A DNA stretch of 64,000 bases, taken from Xanthomonas hortorum (GTDB taxonomy: Bacteria > Pseudomonadota > Gammaproteobacteria > Xanthomonadales > Xanthomonadaceae). Positions 54,616-61,837 of this stretch are shown piece after piece. Under the pieces are notes generated by a model. The model was not told the origin of the DNA. It worked only from the letters and a program-made list of their open reading frames with translations, and searched no databases. The position numbers were made by a program, and so were the translations under genes. Positions within the stretch are counted from its first letter, which is position 1; the number at the start of each line of letters is the position of its first letter. Where the stretch lies: positions 2,491,001 through 2,555,000 of the forward strand of contig NZ_CP101417.1 of NCBI RefSeq assembly GCF_024339125.1, given 5' to 3'.

Positions 54616-55779
54616 TCAGCGCGCTGCAGCGCGCGGCACGATGGTGTTGGCGATGACCTCGCCGAAGGGGCCGCTCAGGGCCTGCCCTGGCAGCTTCTGC
54701 TTGAGCGCGCGCGGCAGCAGCGGGAACACCAGCTCGGCGAAGCGGTAGGCCTCCTCCAGATGCGGATAGCCGGAGAAGATGAAGGTGTCGATGCCGAGCG
54801 CTGCGTATTCCTCAATGCGCTTGGCCACGGTCTGCGGGTCGCCGACCAGCGCGGTGCCGGCGCCACCACGCACCAGGCCGACGCCGGCCCACAGGTTGGG
54901 GCTGACTTCCAGATCGGCGCGGGTGCGGCGCTGACCGCTGCTGTGCAGCGCGGCCATGCGCCGCTGGCCCACCGAGTCCATGCGTGCGAAGGCACTCTGG
55001 GCGCGCTCTACGGTGTCATCGTCCAGGTGACTGATCAGCGACTCGGCTGCCGCCCACGCCTGTTCATCGGTCTCACGCACGATCACATGCAGGCGGATGC
55101 CGAAGGTGAGCGTACGCCCGAGCGCGGCGGCCTTGCTGCGCACCGAGGCGATCTTTTCCGCCACCGCTTCCGGCGGCTCGCCCCAGGTGAGATAGGTATC
55201 GACCTGTTCGGCGGCCAACTCGTGCGCAGCATCGGAAGAACCGCCGAACCACACCGGCGGATACGGCTGCTGCACGGTGGGATACAGCAGCTTGGCCGCC
55301 TTCACCTGCAGATGTTTGCCGTCGAAGTCGTAGCTGTCGCCTGCGTGGCTGTGGGCGATGATCTCGCGCCAGATGCGGATGAATTCTGCCGAAGCTTCAT
55401 AGCGCTCGGCGTGGTCGAGAAACACGCCATCGCCTTCCAGCTCGCCACGGTCGCCGCCGGTGACCAGGTTCACCAGCAGGCGCCCGCCGGACAGCCGATC
55501 GAAACTGGCGGCCATGCGTGCGGCCAGCGCTGGCGCCATCAGGCCAGGGCGCAGCGCGACCAGAAACTTCAGCCGGCGTGTGGCGTTGATCAGACTGGAC
55601 GCGACCACCCAGGGGTCTTCGCAGGAACGCCCGGTAGGAATCAGTACGCCGTCGTAGCCCAGCGTGTCGGCCGCAACGGCGACCTGGGTCACGTACTCGG
55701 CGCTGACCTGGCGTGCGCCGGCGCTGGTGCCCAGATAGCGGCTGTCGCCGTGGGTGGGAATGAACCAGAACATGTCCAT
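54616..55779 (-). CDS. ssuD: FMNH2-dependent alkanesulfonate monooxygenase
   Basis: 387 residues. Bacterial luciferase-like TIM barrel that splits alkanesulfonates into aldehyde and sulfite using reduced flavin from SsuE. Landmarks: [40 protein letters not shown] with the conserved Cys, [35 protein letters not shown] and [16 protein letters not shown]. Longest gene of the unit, between the reductase and the transporter. Confidence 0.95.
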   Translation of the reverse strand: MDMFWFIPTHGDSRYLGTSAGARQVSAEYVTQVAVAADTLGYDGVLIPTGRSCEDPWVVASSLINATRRLKFLVALRPGLMAPALAARMAASFDRLSGGRLLVNLVTGGDRGELEGDGVFLDHAERYEASAEFIRIWREIIAHSHAGDSYDFDGKHLQVKAAKLLYPTVQQPYPPVWFGGSSDAAHELAAEQVDTYLTWGEPPEAVAEKIASVRSKAAALGRTLTFGIRLHVIVRETDEQAWAAAESLISHLDDDTVERAQSAFARMDSVGQRRMAALHSSGQRRTRADLEVSPNLWAGVGLVRGGAGTALVGDPQTVAKRIEEYAALGIDTFIFSGYPHLEEAYRFAELVFPLLPRALKQKLPGQALSGPFGEVIANTIVPRAAAR

Positions 55780-56005
55780 GGTTGGTCTCTTTTGTGCGAG
55801 TCCCTCGCAGGAGCCCGCACATCCATGTGCGGGGATTTAATTGGCGAGTTGGTCGCCAGAGTGCTTATCCATTGCGAGTATTGCGAGGCTTCGACGGGGC
55901 GACTGTTTTCTAAGTTGTTGCTGCCATGTGCGGGAATTCGATGGCGCTTTGTTTCGAAACAGCCAGCACTGCGTATGCGCTTGTTTCATTGAGCACTGCT
56001 TGTGA

Positions 56006-56569
56006 TCAGGCAATGCGCCGCAGCGCGTCGGGGCGTGCGCCGAGTACGCCTGCGGCGCGTTCGGCGGCCAGTTCGATGCGTTGACGCAGGGCCGGATTGA
56101 CCACGCGGTACTCCTGGAAATCGGTCTCGGTGGCGTAGATGCCGATCGGCAAGGTCAATGCCTGGAAGAAGGCGAACAGCGGGCGCAGTTGATGGTCGAT
56201 CACCAGTGCATGCCGCTCGCTGCCGCCGGTGGCCGCGAGCAGGATCGGTGTGTCGATCAGCGCGTTGATGTCGATCAGATCGAACAGATGCTTGAGCAGG
56301 CCGGGATAGGAGCCGCGATACACCGGCGCGACAACCAGCAGCAGGTCGGCCGATTCGATCTGGCGTAACGCCTGTTCGGTCGTCTCATCCAATTCGCTGC
56401 GCCACAGCACCGCGCCCAGCGGCCGGGCGATATCGCCGAGTTGGAGAATGCTGGGTTTGATCGGCAGTCGTCGCGCAAGTTCGGCAAGCGTTGCCTCAGC
56501 CAACGCAAGGCTGCGAGAAGGGCGCGAGGTGCCGCCGGAAACGGCAACGACATTCAACGGAGTGCGCAT
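56006..56569 (-). CDS. ssuE: NADPH-dependent FMN reductase for desulfonation
   Basis: 187 residues from the ATG at 56569 (MRTPLNVVAVSGGTSRPSRS), preceded by 57 unsupported codons in frame. Flavodoxin-like fold with the FMN-binding VSGGTSRPSRSLAL loop, VAPVYRGSYPGLLKHLFDLI and LAATGGSERHALVIDHQLRPLF, as in SsuE/MsuE. Supplies FMNH2 to SsuD and perhaps the SfnB-like enzyme. First gene of the unit, 226 bases ahead of ssuD, so a second promoter in that gap is possible. Confidence 0.92.
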   Translation of the reverse strand: MRTPLNVVAVSGGTSRPSRSLALAEATLAELARRLPIKPSILQLGDIARPLGAVLWRSELDETTEQALRQIESADLLLVVAPVYRGSYPGLLKHLFDLIDINALIDTPILLAATGGSERHALVIDHQLRPLFAFFQALTLPIGIYATETDFQEYRVVNPALRQRIELAAERAAGVLGARPDALRRIA

Positions 56570-57164
56570 GCAAGAGTCCTGTGGTGGCGGTATCGGGCGG
56601 TCACGTAAATCCGTGCCATCCGGATAACAACAGTGTTGCTGCAAAAAAAGAGCAGTGCGTCGACACTGTTTTCTGTATCGACAGCGTGGCATCCCATCTG
56701 ACTGCACGCTGGCAGACATGGCAATGCACGCTACCTTCAAATGCGCTGATGGCTTATCAGATTTGAGAATGACTTTATGAAAAACGCGTCATTCGCCGTG
56801 TTTTATCGATCTTTCCATCGCCACTCATGATGCTGATGGCATGACGAAACTGCCTGCGGAGATAAGTGCAGACCGAATGTGGGTGGAGAACGATTAATTC
56901 AGCAGGTTGCGCTGCGAACCTGATCGAAACTCCCCCGCAGTTCGCCGAAGGTTGCGTCGTTGGCAGGGCATTGGCTTTGCGGATTCCTGCATTTCATCGA
57001 AGCAGCCGACTACTTCCAGTCGCAACGTATCTCGGCATGCACGCGTGCTGGAAGCCGAGAGCGCAAGCATTCCAGTCAGGTAACAGCGCCACGATAACGC
57101 CGGCACGCTGCCGCCAAGCAAACGCTCGGCATGCTGCAACCAGCACGCCGACCAATCCCGCTTT
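56570..57164. other. Intergenic between ssuE and apaH, nothing clear
   Basis: No gene supported. It should hold the ssu promoter, and AT content is higher than average at 56620-56830, but I see no defined box. An imperfect dyad AACAACAGTG-TTGCTG lies near 56626-56643. The frames at 56866-57567 (+) and 56894-57244 (-) are shadows. Confidence 0.5.
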
Positions 57165-58121
57165 TCAGTCTGCGGCGGGCGGAGCCGTGTTGGGGGCCGT
57201 GGTGGAACTTGCGTTCGCGTTCGCGGTGTCGCCACCGCCACCACGCTGGCGTTGCCGACGACGCGGTGATCGTGCGCGCTGCGCTGCCTGCGGCGGGTGC
57301 GTGATCGGAATGCCGGGCACCTGCACCACGCGCAGGTCGTCGGTGTCCAGCTGCAAGGCGGTTAGCTTGCCGCCCCACACCGCGCCGGTGTCGATGGCGT
57401 GCACGCCTTGCGTGATGGTCAGACCGAGCGCAGACCAATGCCCGCAGACGATCTTCAGATCGCGCTCCACCCGGCCCGGCACTTCGAACCACGGATACAG
57501 ACCCTGCGCCTGCGTGCCCGGCGTGCCCTTGTCGTCGGTGGCGATGCGCCCACGCGGGGTGCAGTAGCGCATGCGCGTGAACAGGTTGATGATCGCGCGG
57601 CTGCGGTCGTAACCGCTCAAGCCCGGCGACCAGCCCGGCTGATCGCCGTACATATTGCGCAGCAGTTTGCGATAGCCGCCGCCCTGCAATTGCTGCTCGA
57701 CCTCGCGCGCATGCTTCTCGGCCAGTTGTGTGGTCCACTTCGGTGCCAGCCCGGCATGGATCATCATCCAGCCCAACGCGCGGTCTACATGCGCCAGTTT
57801 CTGCATGCGCAGCCAGTCGAGCAGCACGTCGCGATCTTCGGCCAGCACGATGCGCAGCAGATCCGGATTGACCTTGCGCTGTTCTTCTTCCGAACGCGCG
57901 CCAATCGCCAGCAGCGAGAGATCGTGGTTGCCCAGCACCACCACACTGTGCGCGCGCAGCGAATGCACCAGCCGCAGCGTTTCCAGCGATTGACCGCCGC
58001 GGTTGACCAGATCGCCGCAGAACCACAGCGTGTCCTGCGCGGGATCGAAATTGATTTTTTCCAGCAGGCGCTGGGTGATGTCGTAGCAACCCTGCAGGTC
58101 GCCAATTGCCCAGACGCTCAT
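57165..58121 (-). CDS. apaH: Bis(5'-nucleosyl)-tetraphosphatase, symmetrical
   Basis: 318 residues. Hydrolyses Ap4A to two ADP. Metallophosphatase motifs: AIGDLQGCYD at the N-terminus, WFCGDLVNRGGQSLE, VLGNHDLSLLA, MIHAGLAP and CGHWSALG. About 45 residues longer at the C-terminus than E. coli ApaH: after IPITHPP it carries an Arg-rich stretch (RARSPRRRQRQRGGGG) and an Ala/Asn/Thr/Pro tail, probably disordered. Last gene of the lptD-surA-pdxA-rsmA-apaG-apaH operon. Confidence 0.95.
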   Translation of the reverse strand: MSVWAIGDLQGCYDITQRLLEKINFDPAQDTLWFCGDLVNRGGQSLETLRLVHSLRAHSVVVLGNHDLSLLAIGARSEEEQRKVNPDLLRIVLAEDRDVLLDWLRMQKLAHVDRALGWMMIHAGLAPKWTTQLAEKHAREVEQQLQGGGYRKLLRNMYGDQPGWSPGLSGYDRSRAIINLFTRMRYCTPRGRIATDDKGTPGTQAQGLYPWFEVPGRVERDLKIVCGHWSALGLTITQGVHAIDTGAVWGGKLTALQLDTDDLRVVQVPGIPITHPPQAAQRARSPRRRQRQRGGGGDTANANASSTTAPNTAPPAAD

Positions 58122-58149
58122 CGCGTGCGCTCCCTCATTGCAACATCCA

Positions 58150-58533
58150 TCAGTGCAGCGTCCTGGGTACGCTCAGCACGAAGGCGGCGATCGGGGCGGT
58201 GAATTCGGTGCCATCGTCGGCCACCATGTCGTAGTGACCTTGCATCTGTCCCTGCTCGGTTTCCAGCAGCACGCCGGAGGTGTAGTTGAAGGCCTCACCC
58301 GGGCGCAGCCATGGCTGCTCGCCGACCACGCCTTCGCCGTCCACCCGCTCGGTACGTCCGTTGGCGTCGGTGATTTGCCAATGGCGCGCGATCAGGCGCG
58401 CGGGCAGCGCGCCCGCGTTCTGGATGCGGATGCTGTAGGCGAAGGCATAGCGGCCTTCTTCCGGGGTCGATTGATGAGCGAGGAAGCGGGGCGATACCTC
58501 GACCTCGACCCGATAGCGCGGATCATCTTGCAT
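58150..58533 (-). CDS. apaG: ApaG domain protein
   Basis: 127 residues. Small fibronectin-III-like beta-sandwich: [66 protein letters not shown] and [12 protein letters not shown] are diagnostic. No enzymatic role established; linked to Mg2+/Co2+ tolerance in enterics. 28 bases before apaH and 36 after rsmA. Confidence 0.96.
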   Translation of the reverse strand: MQDDPRYRVEVEVSPRFLAHQSTPEEGRYAFAYSIRIQNAGALPARLIARHWQITDANGRTERVDGEGVVGEQPWLRPGEAFNYTSGVLLETEQGQMQGHYDMVADDGTEFTAPIAAFVLSVPRTLH

Positions 58534-58569
58534 GGGAAAAGTCTAAGGAAAACGATGTGGGAGGGGCGC

Positions 58570-59358
58570 TCAAGCCAGCTCGACATTGGCCAGACGGATG
58601 AAATCCGCGACCTCGAGTTGTTCGGCGCGTGCATCCGGGCGCACCTGCGCGGCCTCGAAATGCGCCGGTTCGCAGACCTCGGACAGGGCATTACGCAAGG
58701 TCTTGCGACGCTGCCCGAAGCCGGCGCGCACCACCTCGGCAAAGCGCCGGCGGTCCTTGATCAGCACCGTGGCAGGGTCGCGCGGCACCAGCCGCACCAC
58801 CGCCGAGTCCACCTTGGGCGGCGGCCGGAACGCCCCGGGTGGCACCACGAACAACGCGGTGACCTCGCAGTACGCCTGCAGCATCACGCTCAGCCGGCCA
58901 TAGACCTTGCTGCCGGGGCCGGCGGCCATACGGTCGACCACTTCCTTTTGCAGCATGAAGTGCATGTCGGCCACCGCGCCTGCATGGTCCAGCGCATGGA
59001 ACAGGATCGGCGAGGAAATGTTGTAGGGCAGGTTGCCGACCAGCCGTATCGGCGTGCCATTGGCCAGCGCAGTGAAATCCACGCTCAACACATCGCGATG
59101 GATGATGCTCAGCGCGCCGATTGGTGCGGCGGCGTCGGTCAATGGCGCGATCAGATCGCGGTCGAACTCGATCACGGTCAACGCGCCGTGCTTGCGCAGC
59201 AGCGGGAAGGTAATCGCACCCTGGCCAGGGCCGATTTCGACCAGATGCTGGCCGGCGCGCGGGGCCACTGCCTGCACGATGCGGTCGATGTAATACCGGT
59301 CGGCAAGAAAGTGCTGGCCAAGCGACTTCTTGGCCGGAGCGCTGAAGGAATGATTCAT
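58570..59358 (-). CDS. rsmA: 16S rRNA dimethyladenosine transferase
   Basis: 262 residues. Dimethylates A1518 and A1519 of 16S rRNA; also called KsgA. Landmarks: KSLGQHFLADRYYIDRIV, SAM motif VEIGPGQGAITFPLL, VIEFDRDLI, catalytic NLPYNISSPILFH and the ALFVVPPGAFRPPPKVDSAVV segment. 105 bases after the pdxA stop. Confidence 0.97.
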   Translation of the reverse strand: MNHSFSAPAKKSLGQHFLADRYYIDRIVQAVAPRAGQHLVEIGPGQGAITFPLLRKHGALTVIEFDRDLIAPLTDAAAPIGALSIIHRDVLSVDFTALANGTPIRLVGNLPYNISSPILFHALDHAGAVADMHFMLQKEVVDRMAAGPGSKVYGRLSVMLQAYCEVTALFVVPPGAFRPPPKVDSAVVRLVPRDPATVLIKDRRRFAEVVRAGFGQRRKTLRNALSEVCEPAHFEAAQVRPDARAEQLEVADFIRLANVELA

Positions 59359-59463
59359 GCGCGCAGTTTAACGGAGCCAGTGCATGCAAGCGGTGTCGTT
59401 TCTGACTGCCTGACGAATCTAACGGACGATCGGCGCGCAAATGCGCATGCGATCAGGCATCGC

Positions 59464-60432
59464 TCAGCCGCGTGCGGCCAATCGCGCGCACAAGGCGGTT
59501 GCCGCCATCAGGCTGGACGGGTCGGCGATCCCGCGCCCGGCCAGCTCCAGTGCGGTGCCATGATCGACCGCCACGCGCGGGTAGGGCAGGCCGAGCGTGA
59601 TATTCACAGCCTGCTCGAAGCCGCTGTACTTGAGCACCGGCAGGCCCTGGTCGTGATACATCGCCACCACCGCATCGAAACCGGTGAGCTTCTGCGGCAA
59701 AAATGCGGTGTCGGCCGGTAGCGGGCCGATCAGCTGCAGGCCTTCGCCGCGCAGTTGCTCCAGCACCGGGATGATGATGTCCAGTTCCTCGCGGCCCAGA
59801 TGCCCGTCTTCGCCGGCATGCGGATTGAGGCCGAGCACGGCGATACGCGGGTGTTCCAGACCGAAGTCGCGCTGCAATGCCGCCGCAGTGATACGCAGGC
59901 AGCGTGCAACGGTGTCGGCAGTGATCGCGTCGGCCACTGCGCGTAGCGGCAGGTGCGTGGTCACCAGCGCGACCCGCACGATCGCATTGGCCAGCATCAT
60001 CACCACTGGGCAGCCGGCCTGTTCGGCCAGCAATTCGGTGGTGCCGGAATAAGGGATGCCGCCGGCATTGATCACCGCCTTGTGCACCGGGCCGGTGACG
60101 ATGCCCTGCAACTTGCCGGACAGACAGTCGCCGGCCGCGCCACGCAGGCCGGCGATGACCGCCGCCGCGTTGGCAGGGTCGGGTGTGCCGAAGCGGGTTG
60201 CCACGGCCTGGCGGATCGGATGCAACGGCAGATCGCCGGGTGCGCGCGCAGGCTGATCCGGATCGAGCAAACGCACAGACAAACACAGCGCCTTTGCGGC
60301 GCTGTGCAGGGTATCGGGATCGGCGTATGCGATCAGGTGCGCATCGGAGCGCGACCGCTGGGCGAGCCGGACACAGAGTTCCGGCCCGATCCCGGCCGGC
60401 TCGCCTGGCACCAGCGCGAGCGACGGGAGCAT
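59464..60432 (-). CDS. pdxA: 4-hydroxythreonine-4-phosphate dehydrogenase
   Basis: 322 residues from the ATG at 60432 (MLPSLALVPGEPAGIGPEL), preferred over an ATG 31 codons upstream inside surA. NAD-dependent step of pyridoxal phosphate synthesis by the DXP-dependent route. Landmarks: GEPAGIGPEL, GPVHKAVINAGGIPYSGTTELLA with a metal-ligand His, LVTTHLPLRAV, GLNPHAGEDGHLGREE, GPLPADTAFL and AMYHDQGLPVLKY. Starts 4 bases after the surA stop. Confidence 0.96.
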   Translation of the reverse strand: MLPSLALVPGEPAGIGPELCVRLAQRSRSDAHLIAYADPDTLHSAAKALCLSVRLLDPDQPARAPGDLPLHPIRQAVATRFGTPDPANAAAVIAGLRGAAGDCLSGKLQGIVTGPVHKAVINAGGIPYSGTTELLAEQAGCPVVMMLANAIVRVALVTTHLPLRAVADAITADTVARCLRITAAALQRDFGLEHPRIAVLGLNPHAGEDGHLGREELDIIIPVLEQLRGEGLQLIGPLPADTAFLPQKLTGFDAVVAMYHDQGLPVLKYSGFEQAVNITLGLPYPRVAVDHGTALELAGRGIADPSSLMAATALCARLAARG

Positions 60433-60436
60433 CGAA

Positions 60437-61837
60437 TCAGCGCGTCGGCTGTGCCGGCGGCGGCGTCGGTGCGGCAGGCGCCGCAGGGTCTGCCGGCTTG
60501 GCTGGAGCGGCAGTGGCGTCGCCATCGGCGCGGTCGCCTGTGCGGAAGCTCACATACGCTTCGCCGCGCAGTTCCTGCAGGTAGCGGTTGTACTCTTCTT
60601 CCAGCTTGCGACGGCCGATCGTTTCACGGATCTGCGCACGCTGGCTCTCGGCACTGACATCGGTCTGGCGGCTACCGACGCGCTGCACGATATGCCAGCC
60701 CGCCTGGGTGCGGAACGGCTCGGACACTGCGCCGTCTGCCAGGCCTTCGACCTGCTTGCCGAAATCCGGGCCGAACGCGTCGGCTGGGAACCAGCCCAGA
60801 TCGCCACCCTGACCACGACTGTTGGTGTCTTCGGAAGACTCCTTCGCAGTGGCCTGGAAGTCGGCGCCACCGGTGATACGCGCACGCAGCGTATCGATCT
60901 TGGCCTTGGCCTGCGCCTCGGTCTGGTTGTCGCCGATGCGCACCAGGATGTGGCGTGCGTTGTACTCGGTGACCAGCTTCTTTTCGCCACCGGCATTGGC
61001 GTCGCGCATTTCCACCAGCTTGAGCAACTGGAAGCCGCTCGGGCCACGCAGCGGTCCGGCCACCTGGCCAGGCTGCATGTCGCGGATCAGCTGAGCGAAC
61101 GCGTTGGGAATTTCGTCCAGGCTGCGCCAGCCCAGGTCGCCGCCTTCCAGTGCATTCGGGCTGTCCGAATAACGCACCGCAGCGGCCGAGAAATCCAGCT
61201 CGCCCTTGTCGATCAATGCCTTCACGCCATCGACCTTCTTCTGGCCGGTCGCGATTTGTTCGGCGTTGGCACCTTCCGGCAGGCCGACCAGGATGTGCGC
61301 CAGGTGATATTGGCTGCCGGTGGTGGCCTGTTGGGCCAACGCGGTATCCACTTCACCTTCGCTCACGCTGATACGGCTCTGCGCAAAGCTCTGGCGCAGG
61401 CGCTGCACGATGATTTCGTCGCGCACCGAGGCACGGAAGTCGCCATAGCCCATGCCATCGGCGGCCAGCTTCTGACGCAAGCCATCCACCGTGGTGCCGT
61501 TCTGCTGCGCAATGCTGGCGATCGCCCGGTTGAGCTCCTCGTCGCTGACGCGAATGCCGGTGCTGTCGGCGCGGCCAACCTGCAACTTGACCAGCACCAG
61601 ACGCTCGAGCACCTGACGCTGCAGGACATCGTCCGGCGGCAGCTGATTATCGCGGCCGGCGTACTGCGACTTGACGTTGCGCACAGCGCGATCGAGCTCG
61701 CTCTGCAGCACCACGTCTTCGTCCACGATGGCAGCGATGCGATCCAGTGGCTGGGATTGCTGTGCCGAGGCCATCGGCGAAACCGTGCTGGTGATCACCA
61801 GCAGCGAGGCAAGTAACACAGAGAAAGGCTTGGTCAT
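60437..61837 (-). CDS. surA: Periplasmic peptidyl-prolyl isomerase and outer-membrane chaperone SurA
   Basis: 466 residues. Sec signal 1-25 (cleavage at ASA/QQ), N-terminal chaperone domain 28-165 (LDRIAAIVDEDVVLQSELD, QVLERLVLVKLQ), parvulin domain 1 about 176-278 (YHLAHILVGLP, GGDLGWRS), parvulin domain 2 about 293-388 (NARHILVRIG, GGDLGWFPAD, GWHIVQ), C-terminal helix, then an Ala/Pro-rich tail (440-466) longer than in E. coli. Escorts outer-membrane barrels, LptD among them, to the BAM machine. Overlaps lptD by 4 bases (ATGA). Confidence 0.97.
   Translation of the reverse strand: MTKPFSVLLASLLVITSTVSPMASAQQSQPLDRIAAIVDEDVVLQSELDRAVRNVKSQYAGRDNQLPPDDVLQRQVLERLVLVKLQVGRADSTGIRVSDEELNRAIASIAQQNGTTVDGLRQKLAADGMGYGDFRASVRDEIIVQRLRQSFAQSRISVSEGEVDTALAQQATTGSQYHLAHILVGLPEGANAEQIATGQKKVDGVKALIDKGELDFSAAAVRYSDSPNALEGGDLGWRSLDEIPNAFAQLIRDMQPGQVAGPLRGPSGFQLLKLVEMRDANAGGEKKLVTEYNARHILVRIGDNQTEAQAKAKIDTLRARITGGADFQATAKESSEDTNSRGQGGDLGWFPADAFGPDFGKQVEGLADGAVSEPFRTQAGWHIVQRVGSRQTDVSAESQRAQIRETIGRRKLEEEYNRYLQELRGEAYVSFRTGDRADGDATAAPAKPADPAAPAAPTPPPAQPTR

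Noticed and set aside
56866-57567. 233-codon forward frame overlapping the apaH 3' end
   Set aside because: Cys/Arg-rich shadow with no recognisable family, antisense to the C-terminal half of apaH.
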